Source: Bog-1181 sp964565765
GTDB lineage: Bacteria > Oederibacteriota > PGYV01 > Palsa-1178
Direction: 5' to 3'
NCBI GenBank assembly: GCA_964565765.1
Contig: CAZMGF010000036.1
Location: 1 to 26,680 of the forward strand
DNA: 26,680 bases
The notes under the pieces: model-generated
Seen by the model: the letters and a program-made list of their open reading frames with translations, nothing else
Database searches by the model: none
Told to the model about the DNA's origin: nothing
Shown: one piece after another, positions 14,252 to 21,616 of the stretch
How positions within the stretch are numbered: the first letter of the stretch is position 1
How the letters are laid out: each line of letters starts with the position of its first letter
Translations under genes and position numbers: made by a program

Positions 14252-16375
14252 ATGGCTCTTTTCGCGCTGGACATAGGAACCCGCAAGGTCGCCGGAATTT
14301 TAGGCGAACTTAAGGGCGACAGGGTTAATATCATAGACGCTGTTGTGCTTGAGCATGAAAAACGCGCCATGCTTGACGGCCAGATACATTCCATCGAAGA
14401 CGTCACCACAATAGTAAAAAAAATAAAAAAGATGCTTGAGGAGAGAAACGGCGTAACCCTTGAAAAGGTGACCACGGCGCTCGCCGGAAGGGCCCTTTAC
14501 ACAAAACGCTCCGCCGCGGAAATGGAAAAAAAAGGGGAGATAACCCCGGAAGATATTTCCTTTCTTGAACTGGAAAGCGTGAGGCGCGCCTATCTGGAAC
14601 TGCCGCCGGAAAAAAAGTCATCATATTACTGCGTGGGTTATTCCACGGTATTTTTCGCTGTGGACGGCGAACCCATGAAAAATCCGCTTCAGCACCCTGC
14701 AAAGGCATCTTTTTCAGCGGAATCAATAGTGACCTTTCTGCCCAGGGCCGTGCTTGATTCCATGGTATCGGTACTGAAAAACGCATCGCTTTCCATAGAC
14801 TCCATAACACTTGAACCAATTGCGGCCCTTTATGTCACCATACCCGAGGATATGAGGCTCTTAAACCTCGCGCTGGTTGACGTGGGCGCGGGAACGTCGG
14901 ATATAGCGATTACAAAAAAAGGCAGGATAGAATCATACGGCATGATACCAAAGGCGGGCGATGAAATAACAGAGTCCATATGCCATGAATTTCTTGTTGA
15001 TTTTAACACTGCAGAGGTGATAAAAAGGCACGCGCCGGACGGCGAGCCCTTTATCAGCCGCGACATTTTCAACAACCCCGTGTCAATCGGCGCGGAGCAG
15101 TTTTACGCCGCAGTCTCGGCAAAAGCAGACGAGGTGGCCAGGGATGTGGCCGACGAGATAATGAATTTAAACGGCAGCCAGCCGCAGGCGGTTGTAATGG
15201 TAGGCGGCGGAAGCTCGCTGAAAATTTTAAGGGACAAGGTCGCAGAAAACCTGGGGCTCCCGTCCAACAGGGTCGGCTCAAGGACCCCTGAGAGCGTTGC
15301 CAATATTGACAATCTTCCGGATATATTAAAAGGGACCGAAGGAATAACGCCGGTCGGCATACTGGAGACCGCGCTTTTCAAAAAAGGCATAGCCTTTGTT
15401 GAGGTGACGGTCAACGGCGAAAAGGAATTTATAATAAACCTGGACCAGAGGATAAGGGTTCTGGATGTGCTTTTATCACGCGGGCTCGAGCTGAAAAACC
15501 TCTACGGCGTGCCGGGCAGGTCGCTTTCATACACGGCCAACGGGGAATTAAAGATGCTGCGCGGGGGGCATGCCGCGCACGCTAAAGTTTTTGTCAATGA
15601 CACGGAAAAAAACCTTGAGGACATTGTAAAACAGGGAGATTCAATATACATAACCGCCGCGGTAAACGGCGAAGACGCTTCCGCAGTCATACGCGACGTT
15701 ATAAGCCAGGATTTTATAACTTCTGTGGAGATCAACGGCAAGATCACGCATATAGAGCCGCTGATACTTCTTTCAGGAAAAGAGGTCACTGCCGCGGAGC
15801 CGCTTATTGACAGGGCCGACCTTGAGATAAAAAGAATAGACGCCGCATCTGAAGTGCTCTCCAGGGCAGGCTTTTCCCTGCCGGCATCCGGCGAGAGGGA
15901 TATTATGATAACGGTAAACGGAGAGCCAAAAATAATAAAGCAGAGAAATTACCAGTTAAAGGTAAACGGCTTCGAAGTATCAGCGGATTTTAAGGTTAAA
16001 AACCTTGACAGGATTGAGTTCAGGGACGCGCCGTCATATTTCAGGATAAAGGACGTTTTAAAGTCGGCGCCGAGAAAGGGTTTAAGCGTGGTCGTCAACG
16101 GTAAACCATTTGAAATAGAGCAGGGAGCGCCGGATATTATGATGAACGGCAAAAGGGTTTCGGAAGAGGAATTCATTATCAACGGCGCGGCCATAGATAC
16201 TAGAATTAAGGAAGAAAAACTTATATTGTCCTCGCTGTTCAAAACATACCCGCTTGACATGCAGAGGGCAAAGGGGAAGATGCTGGAGTTGAAGGTGAAC
16301 GGGGAAAAGGCGGGCTACACCACGCCGATATCAGAAGGGTCGAACATAGAAATAAATTTCACCGACGCGGGTTAA
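14252..16375 (+). CDS. FtsA/PilM-like actin-fold ATPase with long C-terminal extension
   Basis: The 707-residue protein begins with an actin-like ATPase of the FtsA/PilM kind: phosphate-1 ALDIGTRKVAGI (5-16), an inserted SHS2-like region (about 80-165), phosphate-2 LVDVGAGTSDIAI (208-220) and the adenosine motif VVMVGGGSSLKI (314-325). The ATPase ends near 380, about where FtsA would finish apart from its membrane helix. The remaining 330 residues repeat a 'V-N-G-(E/K)' strand-turn several times (387, 471, 555, 571, 614, 682), with a first unit (382-475) that recalls a beta-grasp fold. No amphipathic FtsA-type tail is seen. I recall long FtsA-domain proteins of about this size in Clostridia. 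It is unlikely to be the main division FtsA (no ftsZ nearby). Its position after cheC suggests co-expression with the chemosensory genes. Confidence 0.8.
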   Translation: MALFALDIGTRKVAGILGELKGDRVNIIDAVVLEHEKRAMLDGQIHSIEDVTTIVKKIKKMLEERNGVTLEKVTTALAGRALYTKRSAAEMEKKGEITPEDISFLELESVRRAYLELPPEKKSSYYCVGYSTVFFAVDGEPMKNPLQHPAKASFSAESIVTFLPRAVLDSMVSVLKNASLSIDSITLEPIAALYVTIPEDMRLLNLALVDVGAGTSDIAITKKGRIESYGMIPKAGDEITESICHEFLVDFNTAEVIKRHAPDGEPFISRDIFNNPVSIGAEQFYAAVSAKADEVARDVADEIMNLNGSQPQAVVMVGGGSSLKILRDKVAENLGLPSNRVGSRTPESVANIDNLPDILKGTEGITPVGILETALFKKGIAFVEVTVNGEKEFIINLDQRIRVLDVLLSRGLELKNLYGVPGRSLSYTANGELKMLRGGHAAHAKVFVNDTEKNLEDIVKQGDSIYITAAVNGEDASAVIRDVISQDFITSVEINGKITHIEPLILLSGKEVTAAEPLIDRADLEIKRIDAASEVLSRAGFSLPASGERDIMITVNGEPKIIKQRNYQLKVNGFEVSADFKVKNLDRIEFRDAPSYFRIKDVLKSAPRKGLSVVVNGKPFEIEQGAPDIMMNGKRVSEEEFIINGAAIDTRIKEEKLILSSLFKTYPLDMQRAKGKMLELKVNGEKAGYTTPISEGSNIEINFTDAG

Positions 16376-16914
16376 AAAAAGACCTGCGTCGCTAGGACTT
16401 TTTTGTCGTCAGAGACCGCCACGCCTGTTCCCACCATTGTGTAATCCGGGTTTAAAATATTTTCCCTGTGTCCCGGGCTTTCCATCCAGCCTTCGACAAG
16501 TATTTTTGCCGTCTCATCAACGCTTTTAAGGAAATAACTTTTCACGCCATTCTCTTCCACGCCTTCCTGGTGCATGGCAAGATTTTCTCCCACCCCTTTT
16601 CTGATCCTGTCAGGGTAAACTATTTCAGTTTTAAACCCTGCTTTTTTCGCCCTGTCTGTGGGGTTTAATCCTTCAGGTGTTATATGGGAGGTATAATTGC
16701 GTTTTGCCATGTCAACGCTGTGTTCCCTTGCTATAGACGATAGTTTGACCGAACTTTTAAGCGGCTTTAGGCCGTTGTTTTGCCGCTGTATATTTACAAG
16801 CTCAAATATCTTCTTTTCAAGACGTGAAGTATAAGACGGACGCGCGGCTCCTATAATAAAAAAAATGTAAAAAACCGCAAGAACGGCGCGCGCATATTTT
16901 TTAGTTTTATCCAT
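16372..16914 (-). CDS. CAP/SCP-domain secreted or membrane-anchored protein
   Basis: A 180-residue protein with an N-terminal hydrophobic segment (about 8-24; signal peptide or anchor) and a CAP domain of the bacterial YkwD type. Visible family residues are in REHSVDMAKRN, the His of TSHITPEG, Glu in GVGENLAM and the block WMESPGHRENIL, followed by MVGTGVAV. The biochemical role of bacterial CAP proteins is mostly unknown. The frame is open to 16962, but ATG 16914 gives the cleaner signal peptide; no clear ribosome site precedes either start. A weak TTGCTT-17 bp-TATACT promoter on this strand would begin transcription almost at this ATG. Its stop codon shares bases with the stop of the convergent FtsA-like gene (TTAA, 16372-16375). 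Confidence 0.88.
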   Translation of the reverse strand: MDKTKKYARAVLAVFYIFFIIGAARPSYTSRLEKKIFELVNIQRQNNGLKPLKSSVKLSSIAREHSVDMAKRNYTSHITPEGLNPTDRAKKAGFKTEIVYPDRIRKGVGENLAMHQEGVEENGVKSYFLKSVDETAKILVEGWMESPGHRENILNPDYTMVGTGVAVSDDKKVLATQVFF

Positions 16915-16955
16915 GATGAAAGTATAATATATAAAGGGGTAAAAAGCAAAAAAAC

Positions 16956-16984
16956 TTGACATGCGCCCTTTATGAAAGTATTAT
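16956..16984 (+). promoter_or_regulatory. strong predicted sigma-70 promoter for dprA
   Basis: A perfect TTGACA (16956-16961) and TATTAT (16979-16984, five of six) are separated by 17 bases. It lies in the 140-base gap between the divergent CAP gene and dprA. The leader contains a small CCGGG (17011-17015)/CCCGG (17025-17029) stem with a 9-base loop just before the ribosome site. Confidence 0.72.
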
Positions 16985-17054
16985 TATGCGCGTAGGGAAA
17001 ATAACAGCTTCCGGGCAGCCGATCCCCGGTAATAATTTTTAAAGGGGGTCGTGT

Positions 17055-18155
17055 ATGGATGAAAGAACCGCATTAATTGGCCTTAACATGGTGCCGGGGC
17101 TGGGAAGCGTAAAGATAAAAAGGCTCATCGAGGCTTTTGGCTCTGCCGTGAAGGTTTTTTCCGCCGGGGTCCTGGATTTAAAGCGCGTTGAAGGCATAGG
17201 CCCGGAAATAACAAGGGGAATAATTTATTTTGACGATTTTTTTTCAGTGGAAGAAGAGCTCGCAAACGCCGCCAATAAAAACATCAGCGTCCTCACAATA
17301 AACGACGATTTTTACCCGGCAAACCTCAAAAAAATATACGACCCTCCTGTCGTGCTTTATGCCGCGGGAGAACTTGAAAAATGGCCGCGCGGGGAATTCA
17401 ACCTGGGCATTGTCGGGACAAGGATCTCGTCAAATTACGGATGGCAGGCTGTGCATAAAATCCTGGACGGCGTAAAATCCACGGGGCTTTCCTTTAATAT
17501 AGTATCCGGCATGGCGCGAGGCATTGACACTATAGCTCATACCGGCGCCGTTGACAGGTCCATATTTACCACGGCTGTCCTGGGGTTCGGCCTCGATTAC
17601 ATCTGGCCCTTTGCCAGGAACGAGACGGCCGATAAAATACTTAAATGCGGCATCCTGTTGTCCGAGTTTCCCATGGCAATCCCGCCATTCAAACAGAACT
17701 TTCCGAGGAGGAACAGGATAATTTCGGGGATATCAGACGCCCTGCTTGTTGTGGAGGCCGGTGAAAGAAGCGGCGCGCTAATAACAGCGGACTGCGCGCT
17801 TGAGCAGGGCAGGGATGTTTACGCGGTGCCGGGTTCCATATTATCATTAAAGTCGGAGGGGACAAACTGGCTCATAAAACAGGGGGCCAAGCCGGTCACA
17901 TCAATTTATGACATAATAGAGGAATACGACGTGGCCGGTGAAAGGAAGAAGGAATTACCGGAGAAACCGCCGCCGGATATGGACGAAGATGAACGTAAAA
18001 TATATGAAGTTTTAAGTTTTGAAAAAAAACATATTGACAATATAGCGATTGAAAGTAATATAGAGGTTATTAAATTGGGGGCAAAACTCACTTTAATGGA
18101 ATTAAAAGGCGCGGTGAAACAACTGGGCGGGAAATGTTTTGTACGGGCCCTCTGA
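17055..18155 (+). CDS. dprA: DNA processing protein DprA (Smf)
   Basis: A 366-residue DprA of ordinary length. An N-terminal helix-hairpin-helix/SAM-like region is suggested by NMVPGLGSVKIKRLIEAFGS and VEGIGPEI (11-52). The Rossmann fold follows, with VGTRISSNYG (120-129), SGMARGIDTIAH (151-162), NFPRRNRIISGISDALLVVEA (215-235), RSGALITA and GRDVYAVPG. A C-terminal winged-helix-like region (about 310-366) completes it. DprA protects incoming single-stranded DNA and loads RecA during natural transformation. AAAGGGGG lies just upstream of ATG 17055. Its gene is followed by topA, a common arrangement (dprA-topA-xer) in many bacteria, so it may be maintained as a conserved housekeeping block rather than with other competence genes. 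Confidence 0.95.
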   Translation: MDERTALIGLNMVPGLGSVKIKRLIEAFGSAVKVFSAGVLDLKRVEGIGPEITRGIIYFDDFFSVEEELANAANKNISVLTINDDFYPANLKKIYDPPVVLYAAGELEKWPRGEFNLGIVGTRISSNYGWQAVHKILDGVKSTGLSFNIVSGMARGIDTIAHTGAVDRSIFTTAVLGFGLDYIWPFARNETADKILKCGILLSEFPMAIPPFKQNFPRRNRIISGISDALLVVEAGERSGALITADCALEQGRDVYAVPGSILSLKSEGTNWLIKQGAKPVTSIYDIIEEYDVAGERKKELPEKPPPDMDEDERKIYEVLSFEKKHIDNIAIESNIEVIKLGAKLTLMELKGAVKQLGGKCFVRAL

Positions 18156-18184
18156 AAAACGCGCGAAAAAAACAGGAGCATCAC

Positions 18185-20593
18185 TTGGCCGACGAAAACA
18201 TACAGGCGCCGGCGGAAACACCGGAAGAGCCTGCAAAGCAGCCGGAAGCGCCGGTTAAAAAAAAGGCAAAGAGGGCGAAAAAATCCGCGAAGCCAAAGGG
18301 CGGAAAAATAATCCTCGTTGAGTCGCCCACAAAGGTCCACACCATCCAGAAATATGTGAAGGGCAAGTATATTGTCATGGCCACAAAGGGGCATGTGAAG
18401 GACCTCCCGAAATCAAAGCTCGGCATAGACATAGAGCATAATTTTGAGCCTTATTACATAGTCCTCAAGGACAAAAGGAAAATACTCTCCGAGATAAAAA
18501 AAGCCGTGAAAGGCGTGGACGAGGTATATCTGGCGACCGACCCCGACCGCGAGGGCGAGGCGATATGCTGGCACGTGGCCGAAGAGGTAAAAAAACTCGG
18601 CGACAAAAAAATATTCAGGGTAATGTTCAATGAAATAACAAAGACGGCCGTGTTAAAGGCCCTGGAAGAACCCCGCGAAATAAATATGAACCTTGTAAAC
18701 GCCCAGCAGGCAAGAAGGGTACTGGACAGGCTCGTCGGGTATAAGATAAGCCCGCTGCTATGGAAGGCCATAAGAAAAGGGCTGTCAGCGGGGCGCGTCC
18801 AGTCTGTGGCGCTGAAATTAATAGTGGAACGGCAGGCTGAGATAGACGCGTTCAACCCGGTGGAATACTGGTCAATACGCGCCATACTTGAAAACGGTTC
18901 GAAACAGGTAATTGACTCGAAACTCACGGAAAAGAACGGCGAAAAGATTGATCTGAAAAACGAAGCCGACAGCCGCGGCATCGTGGAATTATTAAACAAC
19001 GCGGAGTATGTGATATCTGAAGTCGTCAAAAAGGAAAGGCGCAGGAAGGCCCTTCCGCCGTTTATAACATCCACGCTCCAGCAGGATTCTGCGCGCAAAT
19101 ACCGCTTCACGGCGCAGAAAACAATGATGATAGCCCAGCAGCTTTATGAGGGCATAAATTTAGCCGGAGAGGGACAGGTTGGATTAATTACTTATATGAG
19201 GACCGATTCGCTGCGGGTCGCCGACGAGGCGCAGAAAGAGGCCCTGGCGTATATAGGGGAACAGCTGGGAAAAGAATATCTGCCCGAGACACCCAATTTT
19301 TACAAATCAAGAAAATCCGCCCAGGACGCGCACGAAGCCATAAGGCCCTCATCCGTTATAAGGCACCCTAACGATATAAAGGAAAGCCTTGATAACGACC
19401 AGTTCAAGGTTTACTCATTAATATGGAAGAGGTTCGTCGCCTCCCAGATGTCGCCGGCCATATTTGACGACACCAGGGTAAAAATTGGAGCCGGAGAATA
19501 TACTTTTCAGGCGAACGGTTCCATCCAGAGGTTTGACGGATTTTTAAAGGTTTATGAAGTTATAACCGACGCGGACAAACCCGCCGATAACAACGGCGCC
19601 GGGAACCCGGACGAGGACAAGCCCGAGGACAGGCGCCTGCCGGAAGTCACGCAGGGTGAAAAACTCGGGTTAAAAGAGCTTCTGCCTGAACAGCATTTTA
19701 CACAGCCGCCTCCGGCTTTTTCCGACGCGACTCTGGTAAAGGCCCTTGAAGAAAAGGACATAGGAAGGCCGTCCACATACGCCCCCATCATATCCACGCT
19801 CGCGGCCAGGAAGTATATAATAAGGGAAAGGGGAAAATTTACGCCGACTGAGCTCGGCACCCTTGTCGCGAAAATATTATTAAAACAGTTTTCCACAATT
19901 ATTAATGAGGAATTCACCGCAAAAATGGAAGCCGATCTTGACAAAGTTGAGGAAGGCACCATTGAATGGCACGACCTGATGAGGACCTTCTGGTCCACTT
20001 TTGAGGTGCTGTTAAAAGAGGCCGAACCGTACATGCTCGACATGAGAAAGGACATAGAAGGGGAAACAGGGCAGATATGCGAAAAATGCGGCGCGAAAAT
20101 GATAATAAAATGGGGAAGGCACGGAAAGTTCCTTTCCTGCGAAAAATATCCCGAATGCAAGAATGCAAAACCCCTCGCAGAGGACGGGACCATTAAAGAA
20201 GAGGTAAAGCTGGATGAAAAATGCCCGACATGCGGGGCGGATCTTATAATCAAGCGCGGGCCGTACGGCGATTTTATAGCCTGCTCAAAATATCCCGATT
20301 GCAGGTATACCAGGCAGATAATAAAAAAGGCCGGCGTAAAATGCCCGGACTGCGGCGACGGCGATATTATAGAGAGGACATTCAAGCGTTTCAGGAAATT
20401 TTACGGATGCTCCAATTACCCCAAATGCAAGTTTATGATATGGGACAGGCCCATTCCGGAAAAATGCCCGAAGTGCGGGGCCGACTTCATTCTTGAAAAG
20501 TGGAAAAAGACAGGGACAATAATATACTGCAGGAAGTGCGATTACAAGGCGGATAAACCGGCCGCGCCTTCGGCTGAACCGGCGAATGAATAA
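18185..20593 (+). CDS. topA: DNA topoisomerase I
   Basis: A type IA topoisomerase that relaxes negative supercoils. From the chosen TTG 18185 it has 802 residues: a Lys/Pro/Ala-rich tail (about 1-40), the Toprim domain with ILVESPTK (catalytic Glu about 46) and ATDPDREGEA, the active-site Tyr (about 337) in LITYMRTDSL, and four C-terminal Cys4 zinc-ribbon units (about 640-785). These have cysteine pairs in CEKCG...CEKYPEC, CPTCG...CSKYPDC, CPDCG...CSNYPKC and CPKCG...CRKC. TTG 18185 is preferred because CAGGAG precedes it by six bases. ATG 18134, also in frame and overlapping dprA by 22 bases, is a real alternative (17 more residues). The lysine-rich tail before Toprim is longer than usual. 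Confidence 0.95.
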   Translation: MADENIQAPAETPEEPAKQPEAPVKKKAKRAKKSAKPKGGKIILVESPTKVHTIQKYVKGKYIVMATKGHVKDLPKSKLGIDIEHNFEPYYIVLKDKRKILSEIKKAVKGVDEVYLATDPDREGEAICWHVAEEVKKLGDKKIFRVMFNEITKTAVLKALEEPREINMNLVNAQQARRVLDRLVGYKISPLLWKAIRKGLSAGRVQSVALKLIVERQAEIDAFNPVEYWSIRAILENGSKQVIDSKLTEKNGEKIDLKNEADSRGIVELLNNAEYVISEVVKKERRRKALPPFITSTLQQDSARKYRFTAQKTMMIAQQLYEGINLAGEGQVGLITYMRTDSLRVADEAQKEALAYIGEQLGKEYLPETPNFYKSRKSAQDAHEAIRPSSVIRHPNDIKESLDNDQFKVYSLIWKRFVASQMSPAIFDDTRVKIGAGEYTFQANGSIQRFDGFLKVYEVITDADKPADNNGAGNPDEDKPEDRRLPEVTQGEKLGLKELLPEQHFTQPPPAFSDATLVKALEEKDIGRPSTYAPIISTLAARKYIIRERGKFTPTELGTLVAKILLKQFSTIINEEFTAKMEADLDKVEEGTIEWHDLMRTFWSTFEVLLKEAEPYMLDMRKDIEGETGQICEKCGAKMIIKWGRHGKFLSCEKYPECKNAKPLAEDGTIKEEVKLDEKCPTCGADLIIKRGPYGDFIACSKYPDCRYTRQIIKKAGVKCPDCGDGDIIERTFKRFRKFYGCSNYPKCKFMIWDRPIPEKCPKCGADFILEKWKKTGTIIYCRKCDYKADKPAAPSAEPANE

Positions 20594-21464
20594 AAAAGCG
20601 GGAGAGCTTTCCGCGTATCTCAATTATCTGTCCAACGAAAGAAATTATTCCGAAAATACGGTAAAAAGCTACAGCCGCGACATTTCCCAGTTCCTTGAAT
20701 TCGCCGGCGGCGCCATCAACATCACCCCGGAGAGAGCCAGGGAATACCTTGAATTTTTGAACAAAAAAAAATATGACAGGACCTCTGTCATACACAAAAT
20801 AATCTCCGCGCGTAATTTTTACAAATACCTTGTCAGGCAGAAAAAAGCTTTAAGCAACCCCTTTGTTTACCTTTTGACCCCCAGGGATGAAAAAAAACTT
20901 CCCGGCGTGCTTACCGAGACGGAAACAAACAACCTCCTGTCGGCGCCGGGAACTGCGGACTTTTTCAGGCTGCGTGATACTGCGATAATGGAACTGCTCT
21001 ATTCCTCGGGCATCAGGGTGCATGAAATAACCTCGCTTGATATACGCGGGGTGGATTTTGTTAATGAGGAGATAAAGGTGCTGGGAAAAGGGTCAAAGGA
21101 ACGCATAGTCCCGGCAGGCACAAAGGCGCTGGAAGTATTAAAAAGTTATATAAGGGAATTAAGGGGTTTTTCACCCGGTGAGGCGCTTTTTGTCAATAAA
21201 AACAAAGGCAGGCTGACACCACGCGCTGTTGAAATGATGATAAAAAGTTACGCCATAAAGGCCGGCATTCAGAAAAAAGTCACTCCGCATACATTAAGGC
21301 ACTCTTTTGCCACGCACCTTTTGAACAGGGGGGCGGACTTAAGGAGCGTCCAGGAAATGCTGGGCCACGCCAACCTTTCCACCACCCAGATATACACACA
21401 TCTTTCAATTAATAAGCTTAAAAGCGACTATAATAAGGCCCACCCGCATTCAAAAAAACAGTAG
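20586..21464 (+). CDS. tyrosine recombinase of the XerC/XerD type
   Basis: The 292-residue protein has a SAM-like N-terminal core-binding domain (about 1-95) and a catalytic domain (about 105-285). The catalytic residues are all present: Arg144 in SSGIRVHE, Lys in GKGSKER, His235 and Arg238 in HTLRHS, His261 in LGHANLS and Tyr270 in TQIYTH. The spacing from His235 to Tyr270 is the same as in E. coli XerD. Xer recombinases resolve chromosome dimers at dif. The gene overlaps the topA stop by eight bases, the common dprA-topA-xer order, and no attachment repeats or phage genes are nearby. Whether it is XerC or XerD cannot be decided here. Confidence 0.93.
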   Translation: MNKKAGELSAYLNYLSNERNYSENTVKSYSRDISQFLEFAGGAINITPERAREYLEFLNKKKYDRTSVIHKIISARNFYKYLVRQKKALSNPFVYLLTPRDEKKLPGVLTETETNNLLSAPGTADFFRLRDTAIMELLYSSGIRVHEITSLDIRGVDFVNEEIKVLGKGSKERIVPAGTKALEVLKSYIRELRGFSPGEALFVNKNKGRLTPRAVEMMIKSYAIKAGIQKKVTPHTLRHSFATHLLNRGADLRSVQEMLGHANLSTTQIYTHLSINKLKSDYNKAHPHSKKQ

Positions 21465-21508
21465 GACCCACGGCTAAAATACATCTTTTATTTAGTTTTT
21501 CTCTGGTG

Positions 21509-21522
21509 TATAATTGTATAAT
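21509..21522 (+). promoter_or_regulatory. tandem perfect TATAAT boxes upstream of the repeat protein gene
   Basis: Two perfect -10 sequences lie at 21509-21514 and 21517-21522, each directly preceded by TG. No good -35 box is seen 16-18 bases upstream of either, only T-rich sequence. They lie in the 152-base gap after the recombinase gene, about 100 bases before the next start, and probably drive the large surface-protein gene. Confidence 0.5.
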
Positions 21523-21616
21523 AATGAGAGGCGCGGCCAAAATATGGGATAAAAACCAATATTTTAATGTTGTAATGAACAAGACGCCGTAAAAAAAGCC
21601 AGGGAAAAGGATAATT

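Noticed and set aside
20586..21464. The tyrosine recombinase as integrase of a mobile element
   Set aside because: It overlaps topA in a dprA-topA-xer order typical of housekeeping loci. No flanking direct repeats, tRNA or phage genes are seen.
21524..21592. 22-codon ORF in the leader of the surface-protein gene
   Set aside because: It has no ribosome site and overlaps the predicted promoter's start region. Nothing in its composition supports a peptide.
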